Below are positions 30,101 through 42,157 of a stretch of 64,000 nt of DNA, piece by piece; the stretch's first letter is position 1; every line of letters starts with the position of its first letter. The translations under genes and the position numbers were made by a program. Origin of the DNA: Acanthopleura granulata (Eukaryota > Mollusca > Polyplacophora > Chitonida > Chitonidae); assembly GCA_016165875.1 (NCBI GenBank), contig JABBOT010000003.1, positions 22,480,873 to 22,544,872 of the forward strand, given 5' to 3'. A model generated the notes under the pieces. It was not told the origin of the DNA and did no database searches. It saw only the letters and a list, made by a program, of their open reading frames with translations.

Positions 30101-32036
30101 CGCAATGGACATTGCCATGGCTGGTTGGTTACAGTTAAAGCTACATCGTAAAAATGAATGACGAGCGGATTTGAAAACTTGGCATCACTAGTGACAATGG
30201 TGACGTTTTGCTGTGGTATTCACCAATATCAGTTTTATCTCCACCACAAACCACATAATGCGACATTTTACCCATTGTTGGGTAATCTTACTGAAACAAA
30301 TGTAACAAATTTCAGATTAAAAATGTTGATCCCCTCTGTGATATTTACAGATAGTCAGAAATTAAGACTAGTACATGTATAAGACACCAGCCAACAATAT
30401 GCCCATATCACACAAAGTTATTGCTGACGTCAAAGCCGCGGCTGAAATTCAACTCTGATTCTTGTTCTTCAGTTTGAGTATCACTTCTTACGTAGAGCCG
30501 GCTTCATTCCCAGTGTGGTAAAAGGAAACAAAGAATAAAACAACAAATGAGTCAGGACCTGAAGACTTTTACTGAAATAAAACCTCAAATGTAAGATCTT
30601 TCCACAACTTACGGGTGCCAGTCATAAAACCATAAATGGCAATAATATTTAGTTATCAAAAGGTAAGAGGAAAAATACATTATAACCGAACAGTCCAAGG
30701 ATATTGTTTTGTAATAATCTAATGTCTTCACAACATAAATGGCATAAAAGAACTTAATGCATGTAGTCAACAATCTAAAACAACAGGTACAAGTTAAGAA
30801 TTTGAGATCTAAAACAACAGGTGCAAGTTAAGAATTTGGAAACTGGCCGTTTGTGACCTTTAAGTAACTGAAACTGATACACTACTGCTAACAATCTTCA
30901 TCATACAAGGATGGCTTTGGTCACTGTTCTTAACACAGGATATATGTTTAGCTCAATAAATAAAACTGTGCTCAAACAAGGAGAAAGAGACTTTGTCCAA
31001 ATATAGGCTTCACAGCCTACTGTCCACTGGGTCAGAATCATAAGCCTTGACCACACTTACAGGGTTCTTCAGACAGGCTGTCCAGCTGTGTTTTATAGTG
31101 ATCTCCTGATCTACAAGGTGACACTGTTTGTCATAAGAAGATGCAAATAATGACCAACTAACCAAGACCATCATAAACTTAGCAAATGTTTTTCTTTTCA
31201 GAAAATTCTCTCAAAAGCCTAGACATACACACTATGGAAGCAAACTGAGACAAATGATTGAAATGTAAGTTAGGCACAGTGATTAGAATTACTTTCCAAA
31301 CCTTTCCATTAAGTCTGCCTTCATTACAATTTTAGGACTTTGTTATAAGGTGATATGGAAAATGAACAAAGACGTCAAGCAGAAAAACAGTACATAGGAG
31401 CAATGCTGCTTTAGGCAGGCTTACTTCTTGTGTGTATGTATCTTAAAGGGGACTATATTATGATCTAGGTATATCCACCATACTTAGACACACTGCTAAG
31501 TTGACTAGAATTATGCAGTTGTTACAGAATATTGCAATACCTCTTCACTATGTTATGTATTTGTTTCTGATAACTGTCTTAAGTTTTGCCATGTAACCAT
31601 ATTTTAAATAACTCAAAAAACAAATCATTTTATTTTTTTATATATACAGTTGTATGTGTCTAGGAGTACTCTGATCAACTGACACTAATACCGATGAAAG
31701 TGATACCAAGCATGACAATATCACAGTTTGCAGTCGTATCTTGATCAAAGATGCTAAAACTGTTACAAAGGATCACCACTGTCTCCTATATGAATCTGGT
31801 AAAACTACCATAACAGGCTGGATGTTCCAAAGTAGAAATAAGAAAAAAAATAATGATGGATAAAATCTCTGATGATGAAACTAAAAATGAATCTTGTTTC
31901 CTGCATGATAAAAACAAAAAAAAATGCATCATATAAGTATCTTGTAAGGTGAAAAAAAAACAAAAAAACAAAAAAAAAAAACAAACTCACACACAAATAT
32001 GCACACACACACACAGAAAAGGGAAAAAGTCTTGAC
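27153..32036. other. Unassigned region plus probable SH3BP5 3' UTR
   Basis: No confident exon is seen. The right part (about 30.5-32.0 kb) is probably 3' UTR of the minus-strand SH3BP5-type gene; tttatt on the plus strand near 31626 is a possible AATAAA signal. A 32-bp duplication lies at 30775-30840 (ctaaaacaacaggt(a/g)caag). A SINE-tail relic lies near 29020-29070. Confidence 0.45.
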
Positions 32037-33371
32037 TCATCCCTCCTGAGATTCTATGGGTTCTGAGGAGAGACCTAATTTCTCCTGTGTTAATCTATTG
32101 TCAGAGTCACTGTCCTTGGTTGCGTCTGGCAGAGATTCTAAGCTAGCACTATCCCCGGGTTGCTGTGGTAAGTAGTTGGCCAGGTAGCTAAGGTGAGGAG
32201 GCAGACTACGCCGCCTCCAAGTGTCTCTCTTGAACCTCTCCTTGAACTCGGATTCCTCCTGAGCCAGCTCTGCTTCGTCTGGCAGTTCCAGTGTGGCCAT
32301 CTCTACCAGCTCGTCGTCTAGCATGGGCCCTGTACTGGCGATACTTTCTGTGTCAGAGTTATCCTCCAGATCCTGGGAACTGGCAGGGCGGGGCAAGCAT
32401 AAGGTGGCCTGCTTCTTGACAGGACTCGCCGTTACTTCAGTCATAGCAGGTGGATTCTCTGTCGACTTACCACCAAGTGCTGCAGGACGGCCATTGTTAG
32501 GCACTGGTGTCACAGGGGAACCATTCATTGGTCTTGACAGAGGATGCCTTGTGACACCATTCCCTGCAGGTTTTTTAATGGACTTATTGCTTAGTGCTTT
32601 GTAGTAATGAGGAGCAGTAGCGTACATGGACTGAGTTCTTTGGGGTTTAAAACTTGGGTGCCTCAGACCTACATCCATATTGGAATCAATTTTAAGTATG
32701 ATTCCTTGAAGCTTTGCTTTCCGAGTGCCAGATGGAGAGCCCACAGAGGAAGATGGGCTCGAGCAGCGAACATCTGAAACACTGTCTTTTGATTGTGCTG
32801 TGTGTGTATTTGCTAAATTCGGGAACACACTGTCATTCTCCTCAGGAATGGAACCAACAGTCTTGGGGAAAGCTTGGGCATCAGATTTCCCCTGGGAGGT
32901 TTGAGTATGAGGCAGTGTCATGTATTCGTCCTCTAAGCTAGGCACATCAAAGTTTTCGTCGTAATCAGCTGAGTTGATGCTCTCATATGTTGGAGACTTG
33001 GACATACTGGCATCTATTGCCTGGCGGTAACTGTTGTTTCTATCATACCGAGGTGAACTATATGAGACTGGGGAGAGCAAGTCCCCTTCTTTGTGACTAC
33101 CCGTCTTGGTTTCTGGGGAGTCCATTTGTGTCCCTGGCTGAGTTTTGTCGCTGCCGTCAATCATAACCCCACCTTCCCTCTGTGGGGGAGGAGCTGGGGA
33201 CTCCGCCCCCACACCAGCACTCCTTATGCCAAGCTCCTTGTGTTTGCGCCTCTCCATTCGCTGACGGTGAATGTCATCGCTAATGGACTCCAACTTCCTC
33301 AGCGCCTCAGAGTACATGGATTTCGCTGCTACAACCTGGGCCTCCAGCTTGGCCACATACTGCTTCTGTTC
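32037..33371 (-). CDS. SH3BP5: SH3BP5-like terminal exon
   Basis: It starts phase 0 at tacag|GAA (EQKQYVAKLEAQVVAAKSMY), the last coiled-coil helix (SEALRKLESISDDIHRQRM). About 390 low-complexity residues follow: Ser/Thr/Pro-rich, with a PAPPPQR candidate SH3 ligand, a basic-acidic EFKERFKRDTWRRRSLPPHL patch near the end, and the terminal ESQEG before TGA. The frame reads open 15 codons 5' of the acceptor, but that part is intron. Confidence 0.93.
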   Translation of the reverse strand, partial: EQKQYVAKLEAQVVAAKSMYSEALRKLESISDDIHRQRMERRKHKELGIRSAGVGAESPAPPPQREGGVMIDGSDKTQPGTQMDSPETKTGSHKEGDLLSPVSYSSPRYDRNNSYRQAIDASMSKSPTYESINSADYDENFDVPSLEDEYMTLPHTQTSQGKSDAQAFPKTVGSIPEENDSVFPNLANTHTAQSKDSVSDVRCSSPSSSVGSPSGTRKAKLQGIILKIDSNMDVGLRHPSFKPQRTQSMYATAPHYYKALSNKSIKKPAGNGVTRHPLSRPMNGSPVTPVPNNGRPAALGGKSTENPPAMTEVTASPVKKQATLCLPRPASSQDLEDNSDTESIASTGPMLDDELVEMATLELPDEAELAQEESEFKERFKRDTWRRRSLPPHLSYLANYLPQQPGDSASLESLPDATKDSDSDNRLTQEKLGLSSEPIESQEG

Positions 33372-36300
33372 CTGTAAAGAGACATAAAGAACATTAATAA
33401 GGCACCAACAGGTCATCAGGGAGTCAAGAGGAATATTCCATCAGCTGATGCCACACTCAAGAATATGCGTATATGAGTGAGTGGTCATGGCCCATTTTCA
33501 CAAAACTTTGTAAATCAGTTTCTTGTAACTATTTTCGTAAATCATGTCTCCTTACGACGCTATAATCTAGATGTCTTTTACCAGAAAAGCTACGAAAAAA
33601 GTCATTTACGACAGAAGTTTTGTAAAAGTGGCTACAGGTTCATATTTGGAGGAAAATGGAGTTCTTTGCCAAGTTCAAGGCCTCAATCTGAGTGATTGTG
33701 ACCTCATTCACACATGCATCAGTGCTGTTTCCTGTCTTTCCTGGTTTTCTTTCACTTTCAATATAGAGAATTACTGCAACATTGATTATAATCGGAACCT
33801 CATTATCTTAAATTGCTTCATTAGAGAATTCACATGTACATGAGATAATTGTTTTACACTTCTTTGAAGACAGATTAAACAAATATACAGAGAATCGTGT
33901 GAAAATCGACCATTCTTGGGACTAGCAAAAAATGTTGATTTTGATAGGTGACCGGTTTATCAGGGATCAGGGATCTTATTCTACTTAAAATAACCGGTTG
34001 AAAGCAATGGTACATTCAATATAATAATAAGATACAGAAAATGTTTTAAAACTAAATTATAGATAGAACTTGGCTACATGCGCTTTTCATAGTGAAAAAC
34101 AGTTTACATGTCTTGGATTTTCCCAAAAAGTCCATTAACGGATCGAGCAACATGTTGATGTACAATCATTTCTTTCGTCAATGTCACAACAGTCATGGAT
34201 GCCTGACAGGTAGCGGTCATCTTTTGTCACAATAAAATTTATTGATTTAAGTGTCATTATAGTCACTAAAAGGTTAACTAAATCCTTATTAGCAGGGTTA
34301 TTGTGGGTCTGTGGTCATTACTTAGGATTAATGTTTGACTTTGTTGGCTGGACGAGCAACAACAGGAGGTGCCCGTGAACAAATGCTGAGCAGATGCAGA
34401 GACAACATGCACAGTGCACTGTCAGTTTTCACAGGTCAGAACAGCATTGTTTGCACACAATGGGACTAATAAACATGGCTGTTGTTCAGAGTGGACAGGT
34501 TACAGTATATCACAGTTGTATGAAAATATATTTTAAATAGATAAAAAAGTGGACCATGTGAAATGGCCGGCGTTGACAGGGTTCTGATGTAATGAGGTTC
34601 TAGTTTTTGCAAGTTTCACTGTATATACAACGCATACTACAGATTCAGACTACACAGGTAGATTCTTCTGAAAACAAGGAGAAAACCAAAGTCACACTGA
34701 ATAATATAAAACATTTACATAAATCACAGATAAACACATGAGAGTTACACAATGATCTGCTCACCTCCATGAGTTGATTGAATTTCCCTTTCATTTCAAA
34801 ATATGGCCTGAAAAGCATAAAGATGCACTTTATATATTAGACAAAACTGAATGACCTACATGAATATGTGCTAGAAGTCTGCTGTAGCACAGGTGTCGAT
34901 GCGGACAACGAAAATCAATGGAATTGACATAAACAATGTATTTCTTAATTCACACTGCACAAACAAAACAGACAAACATCAAATTAATTATTGTTCATTG
35001 GTTAAATTTATAGGAGAGGCCTTTTGTTTCTGAATGGATACATGTATTGATATCTACATGTACAAACAGTACAGGTTACAATGAGTTAAGGCGATAATGA
35101 AACTAGGCAATACGGCAACATACAACCACCACTATACCTCAGATAACAAGTGCACCTTAGTTATTTATTCTTAAGCTGGCATGCATTAGAGGCTCGTGTT
35201 AGTGTTTTATGGCTGTAATGTTTATTGTTGCAATTTTCAGCCTGAATGTGTGCATGATGTCAAAACCTCGTTCAGGGATGAAGACCATCTCTACTGAACA
35301 TATACCAGGTGACATGGATATACCGGGTACCAGGAGATCTGTCACAAATGCAAGCTAACCAGGTTGTAGATTAAGTTTATTATTAAAGGAGAGGGAAGGA
35401 CAAAAATTTGCAAATTTAACAGGAGTGGCAATAGCAAGATAAATTTTTTGTAAGATTTTTTGAGGATATTTCTTGAACTAGAAAATGACATTTGACCATA
35501 ATTTTTGTATGGTGGATATTCGAGGCCACCACTTGGTGCAATGTAAGACACATTTGTGCACAGATATGCTCTAAATCATGATGTAATGCATAGGTAATAA
35601 ATTTACTTGAATTTGAATTCCTATGACATGGAGAGTCCGAGAAAACCCACGAACATCCGCAGGTTGCTGGCAGACTTTCCCACGTAGGGTCAGAGAGGAA
35701 GCCAGCATAAGACATGAAATTCACAGCGACCGCATTGGTGGGAGGCTTCTGGTCCATTGCACCGCATTAGCGTGCTAACAGACTGAGCCACAGAGATCCC
35801 ATGAATATATTAAAAATGTAAATATGATTCAGTTTTAACACATTTGTTAGGAGAAAAGACCAAATTGTAGTACACATAAATTAATTAGACATGCATTGCA
35901 TCGTCATATTTATGCAAATGTGCCATACTGCTATTACACCAAGTGGTTCCAAAATTTCAGTTCAAATGTCTTTTTATCTTTGATAAAAGAAAACAAATTT
36001 GAGGACCATACTTAAAAACAACTGCTGACTACCTTGAAGTTTGCATCATTAAGTTTTTCCTCCTTTAAAAAACAAAAACAAGGTGCCTTTCTTTACAACT
36101 TCTTTCAGACATGCATGTGCTTTTTTGTGATATTACATTTTCATTAAATGATGTCAGTAATATTAAATAAAAGAAGTAGTGGTATAATCATTCCTCTTAT
36201 ATCTGAACCAACAACCTGCAGGTCACAGAAGAGCATGTGCGCCCAAACTGTGGAGTAACTGTCCACAGCTGAGTACATGTTATTATAGTCAGTAGATTTG

Positions 36301-39300
36301 GTACAGATATCATCATATTTTGTACGTGTACATCTAGGATAGTGTAGAAGGTGAAAGACACCACTAGAATTCCAAGAAGACAGTTTACTTACAGGATTTC
36401 TAATCGATGTTGGTTGACAATGTTATTGAGTTGAAGTAAACTGCTGCGTGTGGAGTAACTAGCCAGAAAGCAAAATGGAAAATCTGGATTAGCAGGTCAG
36501 AAGAGCAATGTTTCTGTTACAGCTACGTAATCTTAGTTATGGTAATTAAAGGTTTTCAATTCATCAGCTATTAACCCAAATTTTCTTCAGGAAATGAAAA
36601 ATTTTATCCAGGTTTTCCAGTATTAAATGGAGAATATATACAAATGAGTTTAATATGTGTGATAAGAACAGAAAAAAGTCTGGCTACAATATATAAAGCA
36701 ATATATACAAAAGCCATAAGATTACATATATACATCTCCATATTGGTAAATAAAAACTGAATATACAAATTAAAGAAAGCAGGCCTGTCCAAGATACTCC
36801 ATTTCATGTTTTTAATATACAATTCATCTTCAATTTTAGTTGTACAAAAAGTACAACTCCACTCTATGGAAAGCCTGAATCTCAAACTCTTAGAAATAGC
36901 TTGGACCCGAAAAACTACCCAAGATACAATATGCAGTTCTAGCTTTACGTCACAATTACAACAGAATGATATCCCAATGCAAAGCAACGTCACCATTATG
37001 CACTACAGGAGGCAAACTCACACTTGCCCACATGTATATTTAAACTTGGCAGTGTCTGTTAAGTTTAAATGAAACTACTTGCATCATATTATGACTTTTG
37101 CAATACCCAAACCCAAACCCAAACAAAGAATATAATTTAGAAGAATAATCTTTTTAAATTAGTTTTTCATATTCTGTATACTGTAGCACCCCATCTTAAA
37201 ATTGGCACATGAACCCTTCTTGTGATGAAAAGCCGCACCATTGTTCTACAAAGGGTTGTCACTATGATATCATGACATAGCATCTTGAAATGTGCATGGA
37301 ATGAAAACAAAACCCTCAATAATCACGGGAGGAATGGAGTGAATGACCAAACACAACCAGATACATGTCTATGATGAACTGAACAAATGTGGGGAATGCA
37401 AACCCATCACCCTCATATTAGATATAGTTTCTTCTGTGGTACATTCAAAGACTGCTCGGCTACAAAAGAACAGCCATCATACGGAAATTTATTTTTCTAA
37501 CATTACTTCTCAGGTTTTCATTCTGATATTTGCATATTTGAAGCACCACTGCTGCAAAGCTTTTTCACAGACAAAGAGATTATTAGCAAAGTCTTTCAGT
37601 GGAGACATTTCACATGTTATATCATCAGATGTCATTAAGTCAGTTGTGAAGAGGTAACATGGGCAGTAGTGGTTTGATATGTACCCTCTCACAGAAACAT
37701 TAGGATGATGATCACACAAGGAATATGACTTTTTGATTTATAATACAAAAACATATTCTGGTTGAAGGAGGTCAACAAATGTATTACTTTATTCTGGAGT
37801 GGAAAAAAAAATGCATCATGTAACATTATAAAATATTTTGTTCTTTTCAGTTTTATCCTCACAATTTTTTACCTGATGATAACCACCAAACCCTACCCAT
37901 ATCTGAGTTTGGGTTATCATTTCACTTATGAGAATTTCCTCTCATGCCATGGGCAAAGCTTTTAAGAGGTTTATCAACAATTAAGGAAATCACACAAAAG
38001 TAACCACCTGTCAAATTACAGGCCTTTCTGGAAAACTTGTTTATCTTCCCATTTTAAGTTGCATTGTGATGCTGTCCTCTGATTCATAAGAGCACAGCAT
38101 CCATATTCAAAGACAATGACAATGAAATACTTTGTGAACAAACAGGGGCGATCAGGGAAAGATAACCTAGTTTCTGGAATGGAATATCCTAGTGGTTTAT
38201 GTCTTGTTTGACAGCTGTTGTTCGCCATTAGCCTGAGACTGAAAACTTGCTTAAATTTAAACTTATAATAAAATCTAATACAGTTTGTGTAAGTGTCATT
38301 TAATACATGGTGTATTATGTTTAATTATGGGTGGGAAATATTACTGGAGGTGTATGAGTGTATCAAAAAGTATCATTCAGATTTTCAGTGTCCACCACCA
38401 GGAATCCTTAATCTTTAGCCAATATCTTGCACATATGCATATACGTCTGTCTACAGAGGTAATCCCATGCACATATCTACATATAACCAAACCAATTAAC
38501 CAAGGTGTTCCAATACGGTGAAAGTACTATACATGTAGCAGTACCGAAAACAAGAGACCAGGGTAAAATAGGAGACCAACAAGGGAATACATAAGAGCGA
38601 TGAAGTACAAAATTGTGTTTTCATATGTGAACAGGCTTGTAGCAGAACAACAGGAGCAGTCTCAGAAGTGGCCAGTTTTGTAATAACTGCTTTATACATG
38701 TAATTAAAACTTAGAATAGTGAAGTGAAGGATAATGCAAAGTAACTTGAGAATGAGATGCTGTATTAACGGTGACCATCACGGCTGGACAATATTTAACA
38801 ATTCTTAACTTATCATGGTACTCTGTTTTCAAAATCATTGTCTTTACAGTGTAAGCTTAGCCTAGCCACAATAATACTGTGCCCAGTAATAACACAACAC
38901 GCAGAAAAATAGAGTTGAGGCACAAGACTACCTACACGGTTAACACTGAACACACTAGTATCCCTTCCACCAGAGTAATTCCCCTTGAGCTGGTGCTACC
39001 TAAAACATTGACGTGCTACCGGTTTAATGTGAGATTTGAGAATGGGATAATCTTAATGTGAAGTTCCTAACAAGAGGTTGTGAGTGCTACACATTAAGCA
39101 GACAGTGCAATGATATTATTGAACTTTTTTCCTTCACAACGTGTGCAGTCCACTTCATGTGGCCTTCCTCATGTCACTGCCCCAGATTGTGATTCTCCAT
39201 ACTCATGCCTAGAAGTAATACATACCTGGATTTTGTGATTGCTCTCTTCAGCTCTTTTTGTAGGAACTGCACTCGTTGATCGGCTTCGTTATAGAATTTG

Positions 39301-42157
39301 GCTGTGAGCTGGTGTTCTTGTTCACTTTCTATCCTCTCCTTCTCAGCTTCATTCACCTGCATCGCAACAGCACACATATATTATCATTTGTCTCCACGTC
39401 ACCTGTGATGAGTGAGTGGGGTGGGGTGGAGGGGGTTATGTAATATATACTGTGCACAGCAGCATTAGTAGGCAGGAATGAAGACTTCAATGTCATTTTT
39501 CATTGTGAAGCAGTGCTCCATGATGAGTGATGTCATGCCACTATATAAGTAGCACCTTTGGGAGTGGATATGACTTACTTTTTCCCACTTCAGCTGTATA
39601 TGTCTGCAAGGATGGCTTCCTATTTGATATACATTTCAGAGACAAAATTGTTATGTGCTTGTTGAGAAGGGTACAGGGGATTTCACACACACACACACAT
39701 AAAAAGACCGCAGCAAGGAACATCATAATATTAGGTGAAGGTGAGTGTTTCACCTTTTAACATGATTATCAGTGCTAGAGGTTTACATACACATACATGC
39801 AGAACCATGGTTACATATATACGTGCCACAATGTATATAACTAAAGTTTCTAATTACACTGTGCAAGCCAGTTTCTGACCGAGTTCCAGGGTTGTATGTC
39901 TACCACTGGATAAAGATACACACTTCAGTACACATAAGAAGGCTCACTGCAAATACAACAGCAAAAATAAGACTTGAACAAAGATGTTTCCTGAGTTTCA
40001 ATGCAAAATACCCCTTGAGATTATGCAGGGAGGCATTGTGTGTTTATCTGTTAGCTTTGCCTACCTTCATTGTAGCATGGTTCAGCATTTCCTGCCAGGC
40101 TGGGTCAAAGGGCTCCCCTTTGTTCATATAGCCTTGCTCTGCCAACTGCACCATCTCCTTGGCTGCCTCATGCATGCTCATAGCTCTCTCAAACCTCAAG
40201 GCTGCACGCTGAGTCTCCACTTGAGCCTTCACACAATAAAGGGTAAAGGAATGTCATGTTTGAAGGACTAAGAAAATAGAACTACGTATAAATAAAATTG
40301 ACAGATTTTGCCATTTTTTCACCGACAAATAAGCTAATTTATACACTACAAAAGAACAAAGATCAATTAAGAATTTTATGCCACTTAAAGCAGGATTCCA
40401 TATTGTTAAATCTTATATTAGGGATAGGTTTAGAAGGTGATATCACACATCAGTTATAATCCATATGACCATGTAGAGGTACAGTATATACCTCTTTTGC
40501 TCGCATCCTTGCATCGTAATAAGGCCGTGCTTTTTCTATGCATGATCCCAGCTTCTTTGTTAATGCATTCAACTTCTGGGTAGAATCTGATAATGCTTGC
40601 CGAAAAGTGGACCTTGCCTCCTGAAACAGAACATTCATAACATAAAATGCTACACAACAACTTTTTCATTTCTATATACTACATATATATGTTGAAAGGT
40701 AAACTTAGTAAAAGAAATAAAAAAGAACTTGACCTGTCTCCGTAACAACTGATTCACGGTGTTTGTGAAATTAATGAGCACTAAGCTTAAATAGTGTCAG
40801 ATGTGTTCAGAGTTGAAAATGTACTGTCATCTGATTGGTAATGTACAACACATATGTATACTGTACATTGTTTTTTAAAAAAGGGAAAGATTATGCTTAC
40901 ATCCAACTCCAGCTCCAGCCTGTTGATATCATCTGAGCCATGATTCAGCTTTTCCAATTCCTCCTATGAAAATAATACACCACAACTGTTAACGACTATG
41001 GGGTTGTAATGTGTGTTTTCTTGGTCTTCATAGCCATCATCTTGAACAATCAGCTTAATGTCATGAGCCCAGCAAGTACATATACATGTATGTTCATCTC
41101 TGGCAGACTCAAACACTACATGGTCATACAGAAACACAGTTTATAACAGTTCATCTCATTTAATTATGTCCAACATCTTCAGTTTTGGTAGTGGCTAGTA
41201 GCGAACGTGTATGTCTATTACATACAAGCCTTTTTTGCTCAACAAACATGGTTACAAGGTAGAAATTTGATCTACAAATCATCCTGAATAAATCCAGGAT
41301 TTACCTGTAGATTTCTGTGGATTTCTCCCAGAGTGCTAAGTTTCCTCCCATCATAATGTTGACCATCGCCTTAAAAGTGAAATATTCTTGAGTATGGTGT
41401 ACAATACCAAACAAATACATAAATAAATCTAAGATTTAAGTTATTAATAGTTCCCGGAATATTGTCCCTTGCTGTTCATTTCAGAATGAACTGTGTCTGA
41501 TTCTGGTTTGTCAATTTTGGTCTTGTGCCAACACAGTAAAATGTTGCTGAATACTGCTAGATGTACTATTGATAGCCTCCATTAATAACAGATATTAAAT
41601 TTAAAAAAACAGAAATCCCACTGAACATTATTTATTTATTTATTTTGGGTTTTACCCCATACTCAAGGGGTACTCAAGAATATTTCACTTACATGTTATG
41701 ATGTATACGACAGTGACCGGTATTATGGCAGGAGGAAACCAGGCCTAGGGAAACCCACGACAGGTTGTTGGCAGATTTTCTAACATACGGCCGGGGAGGA
41801 AGCAAGCACGAGCTTGGCTTGATCTTACAGTGACCGCATTACATCAGAAACAACACGTGCAACCAAAAGTGTTTAGAAAATTTCATATGGCATATATGGT
41901 TTTAAACACATTACGCTTACAGGCAATTTGTTGATTGGTTATTTTAAGCCGCTTTATGAATTAATCTGAAAATCTATCTTTTTAAACGGTGCACATGTAC
42001 ACAACAACGTCAAATATATTATCACCTGAACTCTGGGGTCAAGGGCTTCATCTTCTATTTCGTTACCACTTCCAGAAGAAATGTGTCGTGCTCTGGATCG
42101 CTGGAAATCAAGTTCTACATTTTCTCGGCTTTGGCAGTGACCATGAACGTCGGCCAT
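32037..42157 (-). CDS. SH3BP5: SH3 domain-binding protein 5-like gene (Sab family, Rab11 GEF)
   Basis: Gene-level entry. Constitutive coding exons are 42026-42157, 40901-40963, 40492-40620, 40065-40226, 39226-39356, 34765-34807 and 33371-32037, giving 664 residues. The first 220 or so residues are the conserved coiled-coil module. It includes EALDPRVQ, LGSCIEKARPYYDAR, AALRFERAMSMHEAAKEMV, DPAWQEMLNHAT, AITKSRPYFEMKGKFNQLME and the EQKQYVAKLEAQV helix. SH3BP5 proteins use this module as exchange factors for Rab11, and the vertebrate protein also binds SH3 domains and JNK. The C-terminal 445-codon exon is Ser/Pro-rich and looks disordered; the protein is longer than the human one (about 455). 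Orthology to SH3BP5 versus SH3BP5L is not resolved. Confidence 0.93.
34765..34807 (-). CDS. SH3BP5: SH3BP5-like exon 6
   Basis: A 43-nt exon: RPYFEMKGKFNQLME. Acceptor tttcag|G, donor GAG|gtgagc (phase 0). It matches the KSRPYFExKxxFNxxLE element of the family. Confidence 0.93.
35625..35802 (-). mobile_element. tRNA-derived SINE, 3'-truncated
   Basis: Reverse-strand copy: gaaaacccacgaacatccgc, aggttgctggcagactttcc, gaccgcattggtgggaggc and gtgctaacagactgagcca (the head) are recognisable. It lacks the attcttgagtacgg tail. Intronic in the SH3BP5-type gene. Confidence 0.75.
36393..36458 (-). CDS. SH3BP5: Possible 66-nt cassette exon of the SH3BP5-like gene
   Basis: It lies between constitutive exons 5 and 6 with ctag|T acceptor and CCT|gtaagt donor. 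Length 66 nt, phase 2 to phase 2, open. Inclusion would add 22 residues (YSTRSSLLQLNNIVNQHRLE plus IL) exactly inside the conserved KS|RPYFE junction. I do not know this insert from vertebrate proteins. It could be an alternative exon or a cryptic one. Confidence 0.4.
39226..39356 (-). CDS. SH3BP5: SH3BP5-like exon 5
   Basis: It reads VNEAEKERIESEQEHQLTAK, then FYNEADQRVQFLQKELKRAI and TKS. It ends AG|gtatgt (phase 2) and joins exon 6 as KSRPYFE. Confidence 0.94.
40065..40226 (-). CDS. SH3BP5: SH3BP5-like exon 4
   Basis: Fifty-four codons with AQVETQRAALRFERAMSMHE, AAKEMVQLAEQGYMNKGE and FDPAWQEMLNHATMK, near-identical in pattern to vertebrate members. Phase 0 at both ends. Confidence 0.95.
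40492..40620 (-). CDS. SH3BP5: SH3BP5-like exon 3
   Basis: Forty-three codons with EARSTFRQALSDSTQKLNAL and LGSCIEKARPYYDARMRAKE, a family hallmark. Phase 0 at both ends. Confidence 0.95.
40901..40963 (-). CDS. SH3BP5: SH3BP5-like exon 2
   Basis: Twenty-one codons, EELEKLNHGSDDINRLELEL plus D, a coiled-coil heptad stretch matching EELExLNxAxxxINxLELxLD in the family. Phase 0 at both ends. Confidence 0.92.
41290..41430 (+). mobile_element. SINE 3' half
   Basis: ggatttctcccagag, tttcctcccatcataatgtt and the tail gtgaaatattcttgagtatg lead to aaatacataaataaat. The head is missing. It lies in the SH3BP5 intron 1. Confidence 0.65.
41630..41845 (-). mobile_element. tRNA-derived SINE in reverse orientation
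   Basis: (attt)n, aagaatatttcacttacatg, tatggcaggaggaaaccagg, aacccacgacaggttgttgg, cagtgaccgcatta. Diverged but nearly complete. SH3BP5 intron 1, about 200 bp from the SINE at 41290-41430 and in the opposite orientation. Confidence 0.75.
42026..42157 (-). CDS. SH3BP5: SH3BP5-like exon 1
   Basis: The ATG at 42157 (MADVHGHCQSRENVELDF) precedes IEDEALDPRVQ, the start of the conserved module. Forty-four codons, ending phase 0 at CAG|gtgata. This ATG is chosen because the exon has no upstream in-frame alternative in good context. Confidence 0.88.
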
